Below the pieces are notes generated by a model. That model worked only from the letters and a program-made list of their open reading frames with translations, did not search any database and was not told the DNA's origin. Positions 28,382 to 37,457 of a stretch of 64,000 bases of DNA are shown here, one piece after another; positions within the stretch are counted from its first letter, which is position 1; each line of letters starts with the position of its first letter. A program made the position numbers and the translations under genes. The stretch is from Calothrix membranacea FACHB-236 (lineage in GTDB: Bacteria; Cyanobacteriota; Cyanobacteriia; Cyanobacteriales; Nostocaceae): NCBI RefSeq assembly GCF_014696315.1, contig NZ_JACJPX010000042.1, forward strand, positions 1-64,000, read 5' to 3'.

Positions 28382-28990
28382 TTAAGACTTAATGTCAGAG
28401 TTTAACCTCACAGCTAGCTCTGTAAACAAAGATGCTAGTTTGGAACGGTCGGTTTTATCTCGCCGCAGTTCCTGAGATTCTCGTTCTAGTAAAGTCAGAA
28501 TTTCTTGATATTTTTGCCGGATATCATCCTGTAGGCTATTAGATTGGTTAAGGATCTGTTCGCGTAATTCCCGTTGGCTATTAGTAGTTTGTTCATCCAA
28601 TTGGGCAAACTTCTTTTCTAAATTAATGGTGATATTTTTCTGCTCTTCAGCAAGCGCTTTCACTCCTGTATCTCTGTCTAGTTGCTCATTTTTTAAGCGC
28701 TCTGTTAAAGAATCAACCTCTTTTTTAATATATAATTCTAAGTAATCTAGACGTTTTTTGGTCTCATCTCGTACGTTATTTAATTCTTTAACCAAACGGT
28801 CTTCTAAGCGTGCAAATCTTTTTTCTACTTCCCTTACCTGGTTACCGAAAAGGATATCTCTGACTTTATCTAAACTGTTAAGTTCGGCGAGATTTGTCCC
28901 ATTTGATTGTGGTTTATTGATGTCCGAAATTGACCCCCCTTGACCTGGCTCTCTGGAATTACTATTGGTGTATTCTTCAGGCGGGTTCAT
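28382..28990 (-). CDS. Coiled-coil protein of the GTPase-OmpA operon
   Basis: The 202-residue protein has a low-complexity N-terminus rich in Ser and Asn and then a long coiled coil (about 45-190) with heptads such as EVEKRFARLEDRLVKEL and IRQKYQEILTLLERESQEL. The segment LDKVRDILFGNQVREVEKRF resembles the IIRSLLLGVEPTQLNKLYERL region of the OmpA-domain protein, which suggests a shared motif. There is no signal or membrane segment. It stands first in the run of five minus-strand genes. It may be a scaffold for the GTPase; this is inference. Confidence 0.75.
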   Translation of the reverse strand: MNPPEEYTNSNSREPGQGGSISDINKPQSNGTNLAELNSLDKVRDILFGNQVREVEKRFARLEDRLVKELNNVRDETKKRLDYLELYIKKEVDSLTERLKNEQLDRDTGVKALAEEQKNITINLEKKFAQLDEQTTNSQRELREQILNQSNSLQDDIRQKYQEILTLLERESQELRRDKTDRSKLASLFTELAVRLNSDIKS

Positions 28991-29552
28991 GGTTTTAATC
29001 CTTTTTTAAAGTGGACTTAGTTGTACTTTATAGTTGTTGTACCAGATCTGGGGCCCCAAATATCTCTATGTTGGGTAGAATCTTTAAATACAATCATCAA
29101 AAGCATCTATCCTCAGATATAAATTTTTCTGAAGTATAGGTTGCTATGGAGAGCCAATCTTACTCCCATCAAAGGATACCATTACTGAATTAGGGGTTAT
29201 ACCCTACAGACTGCCATGTTTTTAGGGGTTAAAGAATGCAAACTCAGTAGAATTAGCTAGCGATCGCCAGCAATTATCAAAATAAGCATTGCAATCGCCG
29301 AATATAAAGAAAAAATAAATATTTCACTTCATGAAGCTGTAGAGTGATCACTTGTGAGATATTCCACAAGTTTTGATGATTTTGCAGTCAGGACTTTAGT
29401 GCTTAACGATCCAAGACTAAAGTCCTGAATACGAATTTACTCACGCCTCAGAATGCATACGATAAACCATTAGTGATTATGAGGGTAAGAACGAAAGCAC
29501 TGGTAGTCTTTACCCTACCAAAATTACTTATGCTCGATTTAAAGAAAGTATC
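28991..29552. other. Intergenic region with a 12-bp inverted repeat
   Basis: No gene is supported in these 562 bases. An inverted repeat CAGGACTTTAGT/ACTAAAGTCCTG stands at 29389-29400 and 29416-29427 with a 15-base spacer; it lacks a T-run. The promoter of the coiled-coil/OmpA/GTPase operon is expected near 29000-29200, where one HIP1-like site stands at about 29261. Confidence 0.5.
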
Positions 29553-30890
29553 CTAAAGTAGAAAGCGAAACAACACATACAACGCCGAAGCTACCAACTG
29601 TAGCAGCATCACTGGGATACCGTAGTGTAGAAAAGTTTTAAAAGAGATGCGTCGTCCATGCTGCTCGGAAACGCCCGCAGCTACGATGTTAGAAGATGCT
29701 CCCACTAGTGTGCCATTACCGCCCAAAGTCGCACCAAACATCATGGCGTAAAACAATGGTAAAACTTCTGGGGGAAATTGTCCTTGAAAGTCTGCTGCTA
29801 AAACTGCGGCTGGTGCTAATCCGACGTTGACAAGATATTGTTTTAGTAAGGGTACCATTGCCACTACTAGGGGGATATTAGGAACAACGCTAGATAATAT
29901 ACCTACAAAAAATATTAAAGCTAAGGAACCTAAGACAATATTTTTTCCCAATATTATTGCTAATAGTCCTGATAAACCATTAATTACTCCAGTTTTTTCT
30001 AGTCCTCCAATCAGCACAAAGATACTCATGAAGAATATTAATGTGCTCCAGTCTACATCTCGCAATATGTTGTTAACTGAATCGATTTTACTGTGATGTG
30101 ATAGCAGTAAAGCTAAAGCTGCACCTAACAAAGCCACAGCCGCAGGGGAAATAGGAACTGGTAAAGATTCGCCAATAACAAAAAATAACAGGACAAAAGC
30201 AATAATTAATGTACCCACTGCTAGAACGCGTGGGTGATTAATTTCTGGATGTGGCAGTTGTTCAAGATTTTCTAGTTTTGTACGCCAAATTTTGCGAAAG
30301 AAAAATGGTAATGTAGCTGTTACTGTGGCAACTGCAATGACTCCACCTAAGCTGAGTTTCAACAAATAATCTGTAAAGCTGATATTAATTGCATCACCTA
30401 CAATAAATGTCGCTGGATCGCCAACGAGCGTCAGTAGTCCAGCACTGTTAGCAACAAATACCATCAAAATCAATAAAGGGACAAAATTTACTCCTACTTC
30501 CTCCGCCATTGGTGGAATTAAGGGTGCTAATAACATCACTGTTGTAGCATTGGGTAAAACCGCACAAATGGGGGTAGTAATCCCCACAATACCCAGTAGG
30601 AGGCGCTTACCATCACCTTTAGCCAATAACACCATTTGTGTGGCTAAGTAATCAAATATTTTAGTAGGTTCAAATGCTCTTACTAGTACCATCACACCGA
30701 AAAATAAACCTAGTGTGCCATGACTATTGCCGATATAACTCACGGCTTCTTCTAAAGTCATGACGTTGGTAAAAACTAGTAATAATGCCCCTAAAAATGC
30801 AGCAATAGTAAGATGTACCCATTCTGTCATGATTAAGATAATGACAGTTATAAAAGTAATAATGCTCAGGATCGCTTGCCAATTTTCCAC
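29553..30890 (-). CDS. SLC13/ArsB-NhaD family ion permease
   Basis: The 445-residue protein has about eleven membrane segments. It shows features of the ion transporter superfamily: FVANSAGLLTLVGDPATFIVGD near 153, FFMSIFVLIGGLEKTGVI near 290, and MMFGATLGGNGTLVGASSNIVAAG near 390. The GDPATF and GNGTLVGASSN stretches are the two equivalent substrate-site loops. Relatives move Na+/H+, arsenite or dicarboxylates; the substrate cannot be named. It follows uspA on the same strand, with an intrinsic terminator hairpin between the two. Confidence 0.82.
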   Translation of the reverse strand: MENWQAILSIITFITVIILIMTEWVHLTIAAFLGALLLVFTNVMTLEEAVSYIGNSHGTLGLFFGVMVLVRAFEPTKIFDYLATQMVLLAKGDGKRLLLGIVGITTPICAVLPNATTVMLLAPLIPPMAEEVGVNFVPLLILMVFVANSAGLLTLVGDPATFIVGDAINISFTDYLLKLSLGGVIAVATVTATLPFFFRKIWRTKLENLEQLPHPEINHPRVLAVGTLIIAFVLLFFVIGESLPVPISPAAVALLGAALALLLSHHSKIDSVNNILRDVDWSTLIFFMSIFVLIGGLEKTGVINGLSGLLAIILGKNIVLGSLALIFFVGILSSVVPNIPLVVAMVPLLKQYLVNVGLAPAAVLAADFQGQFPPEVLPLFYAMMFGATLGGNGTLVGASSNIVAAGVSEQHGRRISFKTFLHYGIPVMLLQLVASALYVLFRFLL

Positions 30891-30930
30891 GCTTTCCCTC
30901 TCTTAAATCTAATTATTTGCATAATAATGA

Positions 30931-30960
30931 AAAAAGCCACCTAAGTATAGGTAGCTTTTT
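30931..30960. terminator. Bidirectional terminator-like hairpin
   Basis: AAAAAGCCACCTA and TAGGTAGCTTTTT pair around an AGTA loop with one bulged base, ending in T-runs on both strands. It lies between uspA and the permease and should end uspA transcription. Confidence 0.8.
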
Positions 30961-31134
30961 CAGCTAGCATTCCTTACTTGATTTGTGAATTACTCCCAAA
31001 GGCGGGGAACACAATAAATAGAAAAGGGAACGAAAAAGAAGCGAATTAGACGTAATGTGGAGCTTTTCAGAAATCAAATAGGAATGTAAGACATCTTAAT
31101 TAAATGAAGAGAAACTGAACTCTATAGCCCTTGT

Positions 31135-31794
31135 TTATTCTTCAATACCACTGGGGATACCTAAAACAGCACAGGGGAAATCGGAACCTAGTGCGCGAAT
31201 AATAGGATGCTCGACAGATCTACAACCGATAAATAGAATATCAGCAGTTTCTAATTCCACAACTTTTTTCAGTTCGGTAGCAATTGAACCAAACCGCAAA
31301 TGCGATTTAAAGGAACCTTGCCATTCCTCTGCTAAACTACGTGCTTGCCATAGAATTTGATCTGCTTGCTGAATAACAGCTAAGGATTTTTCTTGTAAAT
31401 TTGGTGCAATAACTGTTAGTTTTGGTTGAGTTAAAACGGGTGTAACAGATTTAGATACGTTGCTTGTAGGACACTCTAAAGGAGTGAGATTTCTGCTAAA
31501 GCTAGAAATATCTGTATACTGACTCTTAAGTTTGTCTGCTACCACATAGACAGCTTGAACTGTTACTTGAGTGTTTGTAGCCAAGCGCGTTTGATGAGCA
31601 ATCCAAAAGGCAATATCTAATGCAGTATGACTTTTGGGAGATGCATCATAAGCGACAATTAAGTTGACTGGTTTTGTAGTAGAACCTTTTATAGAAGAGT
31701 TTTTTTCAGGTTCTGGTAACAAGACCATTTGTTCAATTAAGTCGTCTCGACCTATAGTGCTTTGTAGGCGCACTAACATTGGCTTGATTTTCAC
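31135..31794 (-). CDS. Universal stress protein (UspA family)
   Basis: The 219-residue protein has an extended N-terminus and then a Usp fold. VNLIVAYDASPKSHTALDIAFW near residues 45-66 gives the ATP-type start (AYDxSxxS). ETADILFIGCRSVEHPIIRALGSDF near 183 is followed by CAVLGIPSG at the C-terminus. The classical GxxGxxxxGS loop is altered to GCRSVEHPIIRALGS. The 336 bases upstream hold a ydaO-type riboswitch on the same strand. Some UspA proteins of other bacteria are connected with cyclic-di-AMP, so a link is plausible. Confidence 0.85.
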   Translation of the reverse strand: MKIKPMLVRLQSTIGRDDLIEQMVLLPEPEKNSSIKGSTTKPVNLIVAYDASPKSHTALDIAFWIAHQTRLATNTQVTVQAVYVVADKLKSQYTDISSFSRNLTPLECPTSNVSKSVTPVLTQPKLTVIAPNLQEKSLAVIQQADQILWQARSLAEEWQGSFKSHLRFGSIATELKKVVELETADILFIGCRSVEHPIIRALGSDFPCAVLGIPSGIEE

Positions 31795-31984
31795 AGCTTA
31801 ACTTCTCTCCCATAAAACAAATTACTAATGAGAAGCAGGGTAACCAACTTTGTCTTTTATCATTTGTCCTATGTCATTTGTTTAGATCCATCACCAATGA
31901 CTAGTAACTAATGACTAATAAGTAAAATCGGTAAAAGAAACCCCAATAACAACTGGTGTAAAAGCCAAAGTTCTTGGCGGTTCC

Positions 31985-32075
31985 TTCCACTGCCGACGGA
32001 GTTAGCTGACGGGCTAAGACTGGAAGGTGTCTCTCATAAAGATTAGCCCCAAACATTGGTTCCTCCGCTTCAAAT
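31985..32075 (-). promoter_or_regulatory. ydaO-type cyclic-di-AMP riboswitch upstream of uspA
   Basis: Read on the minus strand the segment starts AGCGGAGGAACCAATG, continues TTTGGGGCTAATC, and ends GCCCGTCAGCTAACTCCG then TCGGCA. These match the conserved AGCGGGGGAACCCA...GGGGTGAATC and CCGTCAGCTAACCTCGTAGGC blocks of ydaO RNAs. It begins about 190 bases before the uspA start. Directly after it a small hairpin, GCCAAGAACTTTGGC at 31964-31978, is followed by TTTT and could be a weak terminator as expression platform. The aptamer is compact because its central helices are short. Confidence 0.85.
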
Positions 32076-32130
32076 CCAAAAGATGACGAATTTGAATTAG
32101 GCTACCCACTATAAAGAATGATAATCTAAT

Positions 32131-32967
32131 TTATTCGTCTTGGCTAAAATAGCGGTCAAGAAAATTCAGGGCGTGGTTACGAAGTTCAAAATATTCTTTT
32201 GAGTTTCGCATAGCAGAGCGATCGCGTGGATGCGAAAAAGGCACCTCTAATATTTCTCCGATTGTCGCCGCCGGGCCATTAGTCATTAATACGATGCGAT
32301 CGGACATATAAATCGCCTCATCTACATCGTGAGTAATCATCATTACGGCTTGGCGATGCTTTTCCCAAATATCCAATACTTGCCGCTGCAATTTACCTCT
32401 AGTTAACGCATCTAACGCACCAAAAGGCTCATCCATCAGCAACATTTTTGGGCGAATTGCTAAAGCTCTAGCAATACCCACACGCTGTTTCATTCCTCCT
32501 GAAATTTCATCAGGATATTTATCAGCTGCAGCTGTTAAGTTTACCATTGCTAAGTGTTCGTTCACAATGCTAATTTTCTCAGCACGAGTGGCATTTTTTA
32601 GCACTTCATCTACTGCTAAACGGATATTTTCTCGTACTGTTAACCAAGGTAAAAGCGAATAATTTTGAAATACCATCATCCTTTCAGCACCTGGCTGACG
32701 GATTTCTTTACCATCTAGCCGTACCGATCCAGAAGTGGCTTTTTCTAATCCCGCTACAATTTTTAACAAAGTTGATTTACCACAACCAGAGTGACCAATT
32801 ACAGAAATATATTCATCTTCACCAATCGAAAGATTAACACCATCTAATACGACAAAATTACCTTTATCTGCTGAGGGATAGGACTTGACTAAATTCTCAA
32901 TTTCTAGAAATCCAGTGCGGGGAATAACCTGATTATGAGTATTGATAGGTACTGAGGTAGATTTCAT
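32131..32967 (-). CDS. Nitrate/cyanate-type ABC transporter ATPase (NrtD-like)
   Basis: The product of about 278 residues is a stand-alone ABC ATPase. Walker A is GHSGCGKST near 58, the signature is DEISGGMKQRVGIARAL near 156, Walker B is MLLMDEPFGALDAL near 180, and the switch histidine is in ITHDVDEAIYMSD. It closely follows the NrtD/CmpD/SsuB type. The ATG at 32965-32967 with CCGGAG upstream is preferred over a TTG two codons earlier. It is the last gene after the binding protein and permease. No NrtC-type ATPase/binding-protein fusion is present, so this is a three-gene system as in cyanate transporters. Confidence 0.9.
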   Translation of the reverse strand: MKSTSVPINTHNQVIPRTGFLEIENLVKSYPSADKGNFVVLDGVNLSIGEDEYISVIGHSGCGKSTLLKIVAGLEKATSGSVRLDGKEIRQPGAERMMVFQNYSLLPWLTVRENIRLAVDEVLKNATRAEKISIVNEHLAMVNLTAAADKYPDEISGGMKQRVGIARALAIRPKMLLMDEPFGALDALTRGKLQRQVLDIWEKHRQAVMMITHDVDEAIYMSDRIVLMTNGPAATIGEILEVPFSHPRDRSAMRNSKEYFELRNHALNFLDRYFSQDE

Positions 32968-33020
32968 GCTCAAATGCTCCGGAAAATATTTAGTCGTCAG
33001 TCAATATTGCTACTACGAAA

Positions 33021-34463
33021 TTAAGACATGAAAAAACGAATAGGAGATTTAGCCCTAATTTCAAAACTATTTAAATAGCCCACTGGATCGCTAGGGTCAA
33101 AAGCTTTTTTATCTATGAATACGTCTTTTGATTCCACTTTGTAATCATCTTTAGGGCATTCAATACCCATTTCTGCGGCTATCTCCCGATAAAGGTCTGT
33201 TCGCCAACCTTTTTCGGCTAATTCTTCTGCATCTTTGGGAAATTCTTTAATTTGTCCCCAACGCGCTGCTTGTGTCATCAACCAAATACTTCTGGATCTC
33301 CATAAGAATGTTGAGTGTTCTCCTGGCTGTTTGGGTAGGTTGTCAGGAATATCGTAGAAAATCGTATTATCAGCAGCTGTGATAGTGCGGTCTTTACCAT
33401 CAAATCCACCATAGTTGTAATTGCCGAGAATTGCTGGCCCTGTAAATTTGGTAATTAGGGCACCTGGTTTTTTAGGTTTTGCGCCAGTAAAAGACCTATC
33501 TGTAATTAGTTCGGCAACTTCTTGGCGGTTTTCTGGTTTGCTGCAATACTGACAGGCTTCAATCATCGCCTTAACTAAGGAACGATAGGTTTTGGGATAG
33601 TCGTCGATGAATGATTCCATCACTCCCAATAACCTATCTGGGTGTCCCAGCCAGACTTCTTTACCTTGGGCGAAAGTAAAGCCAACACCTTCGTTACCTG
33701 TAATTGCTCGAGTATTCCAAGGTTCAGCAACCATGTAGGCTTGCATCGCCCCAATCCGCACGTTGGTTACCATCTGGGGGGGTGGGACGATGATGACGCG
33801 AAACTCTTTGAGAGGATCGACACCAGCCGCAGCGGAAATATAACGCACAAAGTATTCGTAGATGGCAGAACTCAGCACTACTGCCCAAACTTTGCGTTCT
33901 GGGGGTTGGTTGTCAAAGTAATTGCGAAAATCTCTGCCGAAGGCTTCTAATGCACCATCGCCATATTTTTGTTGATATTCGTACCACGGACGCAGCCCTG
34001 AATCCCACATGGCTTTGTTCATCGTCATGGCGTTACCGTGGCTGTGAATTGTCATGGCAGCACATAATTTGGCATGGCGCGCGCCTTCGGCACCAATTCT
34101 GGCGTTGGTAACTGCACCGGATACTACAGGCGCAGCATCCAAGCGACCAAATATTAAGCCATCGCGGGAAGTTGCCCAACTAGCTTCGCGGTTGAGTTTG
34201 ACGTTTAAACCATATTTGCGGAAGAGGCCTTTTTTCCAGGCGATCGCAAATGGCGCACAATCATTTACAGGTACGTAGCCAACAGTAATATCCGGTTTTT
34301 CTAAGTCTTGGGATCTAACTACTGGTTTTATGGCTAAGGCTTCTTCGGTGAGTCCTTTAGCACCAGTATTACCTTTGATGGCACAGGAGGACAACGCCAT
34401 TCCAGCGGTTGTGGCTCCCATTCCTAAGAGAAAATCACGTCGATTCCAGTTATGATCAGCCAT
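33021..34463 (-). CDS. NrtA/CmpA-type substrate-binding lipoprotein with Tat signal
   Basis: The product of about 480 residues begins with a Tat signal, NRRDFLLGMGATTAGMALSSC, ending in a lipobox cysteine, so it is probably a lipoprotein. The mature part is the NrtA/CmpA fold with ITVGYVPVNDCAPFAIAWKKG, GLNVKLNREASWATSRDGL, LCAAMTIHSHGNAMT and MQAYMVAEPWN. Such proteins bind nitrate, nitrite, bicarbonate or cyanate; binding-site residues alone do not decide which. The ATG at 34461-34463 with GGAG eight bases upstream is preferred. It lies 87 bases after the permease gene. A ydaO-type riboswitch heads the operon. Confidence 0.9.
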   Translation of the reverse strand: MADHNWNRRDFLLGMGATTAGMALSSCAIKGNTGAKGLTEEALAIKPVVRSQDLEKPDITVGYVPVNDCAPFAIAWKKGLFRKYGLNVKLNREASWATSRDGLIFGRLDAAPVVSGAVTNARIGAEGARHAKLCAAMTIHSHGNAMTMNKAMWDSGLRPWYEYQQKYGDGALEAFGRDFRNYFDNQPPERKVWAVVLSSAIYEYFVRYISAAAGVDPLKEFRVIIVPPPQMVTNVRIGAMQAYMVAEPWNTRAITGNEGVGFTFAQGKEVWLGHPDRLLGVMESFIDDYPKTYRSLVKAMIEACQYCSKPENRQEVAELITDRSFTGAKPKKPGALITKFTGPAILGNYNYGGFDGKDRTITAADNTIFYDIPDNLPKQPGEHSTFLWRSRSIWLMTQAARWGQIKEFPKDAEELAEKGWRTDLYREIAAEMGIECPKDDYKVESKDVFIDKKAFDPSDPVGYLNSFEIRAKSPIRFFMS

Positions 34464-34550
34464 TGAAGTGGCTCCAGCCAAGATTAATAGGGGAAATTAG
34501 CTCACGCAAAGGTAAGAAGATATTGAAGCTGTTTGCGTGAAAAAAGTGAA

Positions 34551-35402
34551 TTATTTAGCCACTGTGGGGCGACGGGTTACTAATTCTTGAAGTTTGCCAA
34601 CGGCGTAATCAAGAATTAATCCAGTTACGCCAATGACAAATACAGCTAGAAAAACTGAACTCAAATTTAAACGGCTCCATTCATCCCAAACAAAGAAGCC
34701 GATACCAATACCGCCTGTTAGCATTTCTACGGCAACAATTACTAGCCAAGCAATACCTAAACTGATTCGCAATCCAGTGAAAATATAGGGTAAGCTGGCA
34801 GGCCAAATAATTTTGGTAATGCGTCGCCAACGGGGTATTTCCAATACTCTGGCGACATCTAAATAATCTTTGGGTACGCTAGAAACTCCTAAGGCGGTAT
34901 TAATAATTGTCGGCCATAGGGAGGTGATGAAAATTACGAAAATCGCTGAAGGATCTGCCAAGTTAAAGATAGCTAAAGCAATCGGTAGCCAAGCTAATGG
35001 TGATACTGGTTTAAAGATTTGAATGATGGGATTTAAGGCTAACATTGCGGGTTTTGACATCCCAATCAAAAATCCCAAGGGAATCGCCACTATTGCACCT
35101 AAAAGAAAACCTAGGAGTACTCTGCGTAGGCTGGCAAGTAACAACCAACCGATACCTAAGTTACCTGGCCCTCGTTCGTAGAAAGGGTTTAAAATATAAT
35201 CCAGATTCGCCACTAGTGCTTCTGGTGGAGTGGGCATTAATTCATGGTTTAATAATGCGACAATCCACCACAGAAGGATGATGCCTAAGAATCCTAAAGC
35301 GGGCAGGATAACAACATCTTTGACCAGGACAGGTTTAGCTTTTTTCCAAGCCACTTGTCCAGCTACGGCAAAAATCGCAGCTAAATTTAGTTGCAATAGC
35401 AT
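34551..35402 (-). CDS. Nitrate/cyanate-type ABC transporter permease (NrtB-like)
   Basis: The 283-residue protein has six or so membrane segments. The binding-protein-dependent permease loop, in which the ATPase coupling helix sits, is seen as VPKDYLDVARVLEIPRWRRITKIIWPASLPYIFTGL with its EAA-type spacing around 185-220. FLIGMSKPAMLALNPIIQIFKPVSPLAWLPIALAI is typical of NrtB/SsuC. It is the first gene of the three-gene operon. The ATG at 35400-35402 begins about 100 bases after a ydaO-type aptamer. Confidence 0.9.
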   Translation of the reverse strand: MLLQLNLAAIFAVAGQVAWKKAKPVLVKDVVILPALGFLGIILLWWIVALLNHELMPTPPEALVANLDYILNPFYERGPGNLGIGWLLLASLRRVLLGFLLGAIVAIPLGFLIGMSKPAMLALNPIIQIFKPVSPLAWLPIALAIFNLADPSAIFVIFITSLWPTIINTALGVSSVPKDYLDVARVLEIPRWRRITKIIWPASLPYIFTGLRISLGIAWLVIVAVEMLTGGIGIGFFVWDEWSRLNLSSVFLAVFVIGVTGLILDYAVGKLQELVTRRPTVAK

Positions 35403-35499
35403 TTACAACCTCAACAAATGTCAGCACGGGTACAATAATCCGAGCAGTACCAGCCTTGGACACTGATGAGATTACAAAAATGTCTTCTCTTCAGTCTCC

Positions 35500-35665
35500 T
35501 CTCATTGCCTACGAAGTTAGCTGACGGGCTAGGGCTGAGAGATGCCCCTCTCTTAAAGGATGAAGTGAAAAGTATCAAGGATGAAACTTTTTCCTTAGAC
35601 TTTACCCTTTAGGAGATACGCCCCATAATTTGGTTCCTCCGCTCTAGTGTCACATACTGTAATAC
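35500..35665 (-). promoter_or_regulatory. ydaO-type cyclic-di-AMP riboswitch upstream of the ABC transporter
   Basis: On the minus strand the RNA starts AGCGGAGGAACCAAATTATG at 35644, continues GGGGCGTATCTCC, and ends CCCGTCAGCTAACTTCGTAG then GCA at 35506. The 5' and 3' blocks match the ydaO/yuaA consensus almost base for base, and the central part has GGGGCATC and long AT-rich helices. It ends about 100 bases before the permease start. In known cases binding of cyclic-di-AMP turns expression off. No clear terminator was identified after it, so the expression platform may act on translation or by another hairpin. Confidence 0.88.
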
Positions 35666-35669
35666 ACTA

Positions 35670-36111
35670 GATTAGGCTGACTTACTCTAAGTCAGCTCAA
35701 TATAACATGATTTATCAGTAAATTTATCTGTCCATAGATTTAAATTTTCGCTTGAAGTACTGAGATTCCATAAAAATTATCTTGGCTCAGTATTATTTTA
35801 CATATATGTATATAGTTATATTTCTAAGCTGAATTATGGTGCGCTAAGGCACATTAAAGAAAGATTTATCAAGCAACAAGGTATTTAAGGGTGAGATTAA
35901 TTTTTCGGTTTTAGTGATAAAAAATATACATATTAATTCAAGAGCGTTAGTTATTAATCAAGCTAACACAGCAGTTAACTGAAGCTAAAGGTTAAAAATA
36001 TATACCATTTGGTAGTTGTATTTTTTTGAATTACCCTAACTAAAGGCGGCACTTGTTAAACTTAGTGGATATAGAATTTTACTCATCTGTCTATTTACAG
36101 AATTTAAAATA
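35670..36111. promoter_or_regulatory. AT-rich promoter region between the riboswitch and the histidine kinase
   Basis: This stretch must contain the promoter of the riboswitch-led operon (minus strand) and that of the kinase gene (plus strand). No gene is supported. No regulatory site was recognised beyond the general AT-richness. Confidence 0.4.
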
Positions 36112-37302
36112 ATGGATTTTAGTCAAGTACTGGCTGAAAAGACTGAGATTATCTTGCAAAAATGGGTGTTAGAGGTACGAAAAGATCAACATATTGAAAG
36201 CGCGGATGATTTATCTTATACAGCAATCAAAAATCATCTGCCTGATGTCATCAAAGCAATGGTCACAGTACTGTCAAAATCCCAGGGTAATGATGTAAAA
36301 TCAATTGTTGTGGCTAGTTGGCAGCACGGAGTTCTGCGCGCTGAACAGGGCTTTGATCCAGGCGAAATTGCGCGGGAATATCATCTGCTGAGAAGAGTAA
36401 TATTTGAAACTATAGAAACAAATTTATTACAGGGAACACCAACAGCAATTGTGCGGGCGATGCGGTTAATTGATACTGTGATTGATGAAGCGATCGCGCG
36501 GTGTTTTAATAGTTATTTTGAAGAACGGTTGCGAGAATTACAACAGCTCTATAATTCCCTGATGCTGCATAATGAGGAACTCAATCGTTTAGTAAATGCT
36601 AATCAAGATTATCTTGCTCAATTAGCTCACGAATTGAAAAGTCCTTTAGCCTCAATTATTGGTTATTCAGATTTATTTTTACGTCAACAAAGACAGCAAC
36701 CTAAGGTAAATGATCACCATGTAAATGTAGAACATATCGAAAGAGTTCTACGTAATGGTAGACATTTACTGCGGCTCATCAATGATATTTTAGAAATATC
36801 ACGCTACGATGCAGGGAAGGTACAACCAGAACCAGAATTGATTAATGTGAGCGAATTAATCAACAATGTTCTGGAAATGTTAGAGCCTTTAGCCAGGGAA
36901 AAAAAGTTACCAATTATTGTTAATTGTCAAAACGCTCCTCAACAAATATTCACAGATCCAGTAAAACTACAACAAATTATTATAAATCTTGTTAGTAATG
37001 CCATTCGCTATACAGAGTCTGGAAGCATTGATATAAGCTGTGAGGTATTGGACGATCAAAAATGGGCGATCGCAGTTAAGGATACAGGAATTGGCATTGC
37101 ACCAGAAAATCAAATTCAGATATTTGAACCTTACTTTCGTGTTGGTTGTAGTAATAATTCTTACGTTCCCGGAAGTACTGGTTTAGGGTTAGCAATAGTG
37201 GCGCGACTGGTAAAACTATTGCAAGGTGAGATTAATTTAGTTTCAGAGATTGGGGTTGGTTCAACTTTTACTGTCACCTTCCCTTTGCAATTGAAAATGT
37301 AA
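36112..37302 (+). CDS. Soluble hybrid-type sensor histidine kinase with RsbR-like N-terminus
   Basis: The 396-residue protein has an alpha-helical N-terminus (about 1-150; WQHGVLRAEQGFDPGEIAREYHLLRR) like the globin-related/RsbR N-terminal sensor family. A HisKA domain has its histidine in LAQLAHELKSPLASIIGYS near 173. A HATPase has NLVSNAIRYTESG near 294, VKDTGIGIAPENQIQIFEPYFR and STGLGLAIVARLVKLL. No membrane segment is seen, so it is probably cytoplasmic. It stands alone, on the opposite strand from the ABC transporter; no partner regulator is visible. The start ATG at 36112 opens a long uninterrupted frame. Confidence 0.85.
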   Translation: MDFSQVLAEKTEIILQKWVLEVRKDQHIESADDLSYTAIKNHLPDVIKAMVTVLSKSQGNDVKSIVVASWQHGVLRAEQGFDPGEIAREYHLLRRVIFETIETNLLQGTPTAIVRAMRLIDTVIDEAIARCFNSYFEERLRELQQLYNSLMLHNEELNRLVNANQDYLAQLAHELKSPLASIIGYSDLFLRQQRQQPKVNDHHVNVEHIERVLRNGRHLLRLINDILEISRYDAGKVQPEPELINVSELINNVLEMLEPLAREKKLPIIVNCQNAPQQIFTDPVKLQQIIINLVSNAIRYTESGSIDISCEVLDDQKWAIAVKDTGIGIAPENQIQIFEPYFRVGCSNNSYVPGSTGLGLAIVARLVKLLQGEINLVSEIGVGSTFTVTFPLQLKM

Positions 37303-37328
37303 AAAATTTTATTTCCTGCATAGATAAG

Positions 37329-37359
37329 TAGGGTGTGTTGTCGCGCAGCGCAACGCACC
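37329..37359. repeat. 31-bp dispersed repeat, copy 2 (inverted)
   Basis: Exact reverse complement of 3805-3835. It starts TAGGGTGTGTTGTCGCGCAG, 26 bases after the histidine kinase stop. It lies between that gene and rnc, which is read in the opposite direction. Confidence 0.75.
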
Positions 37360-37457
37360 AACACAAAATTAATATTTCAAAATAAATAGAATTTTCTCAC
37401 AAATTTTCCTAAACACAAAAGATAATTTTGTATCTATGCACTAATCAAAAATTATGT

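Noticed and set aside
32131-35402. Naming the ABC transporter nrtABD or cynABD
   Set aside because: No nitrate reductase or cyanase gene is in the window and the binding-site residues do not decide the substrate.
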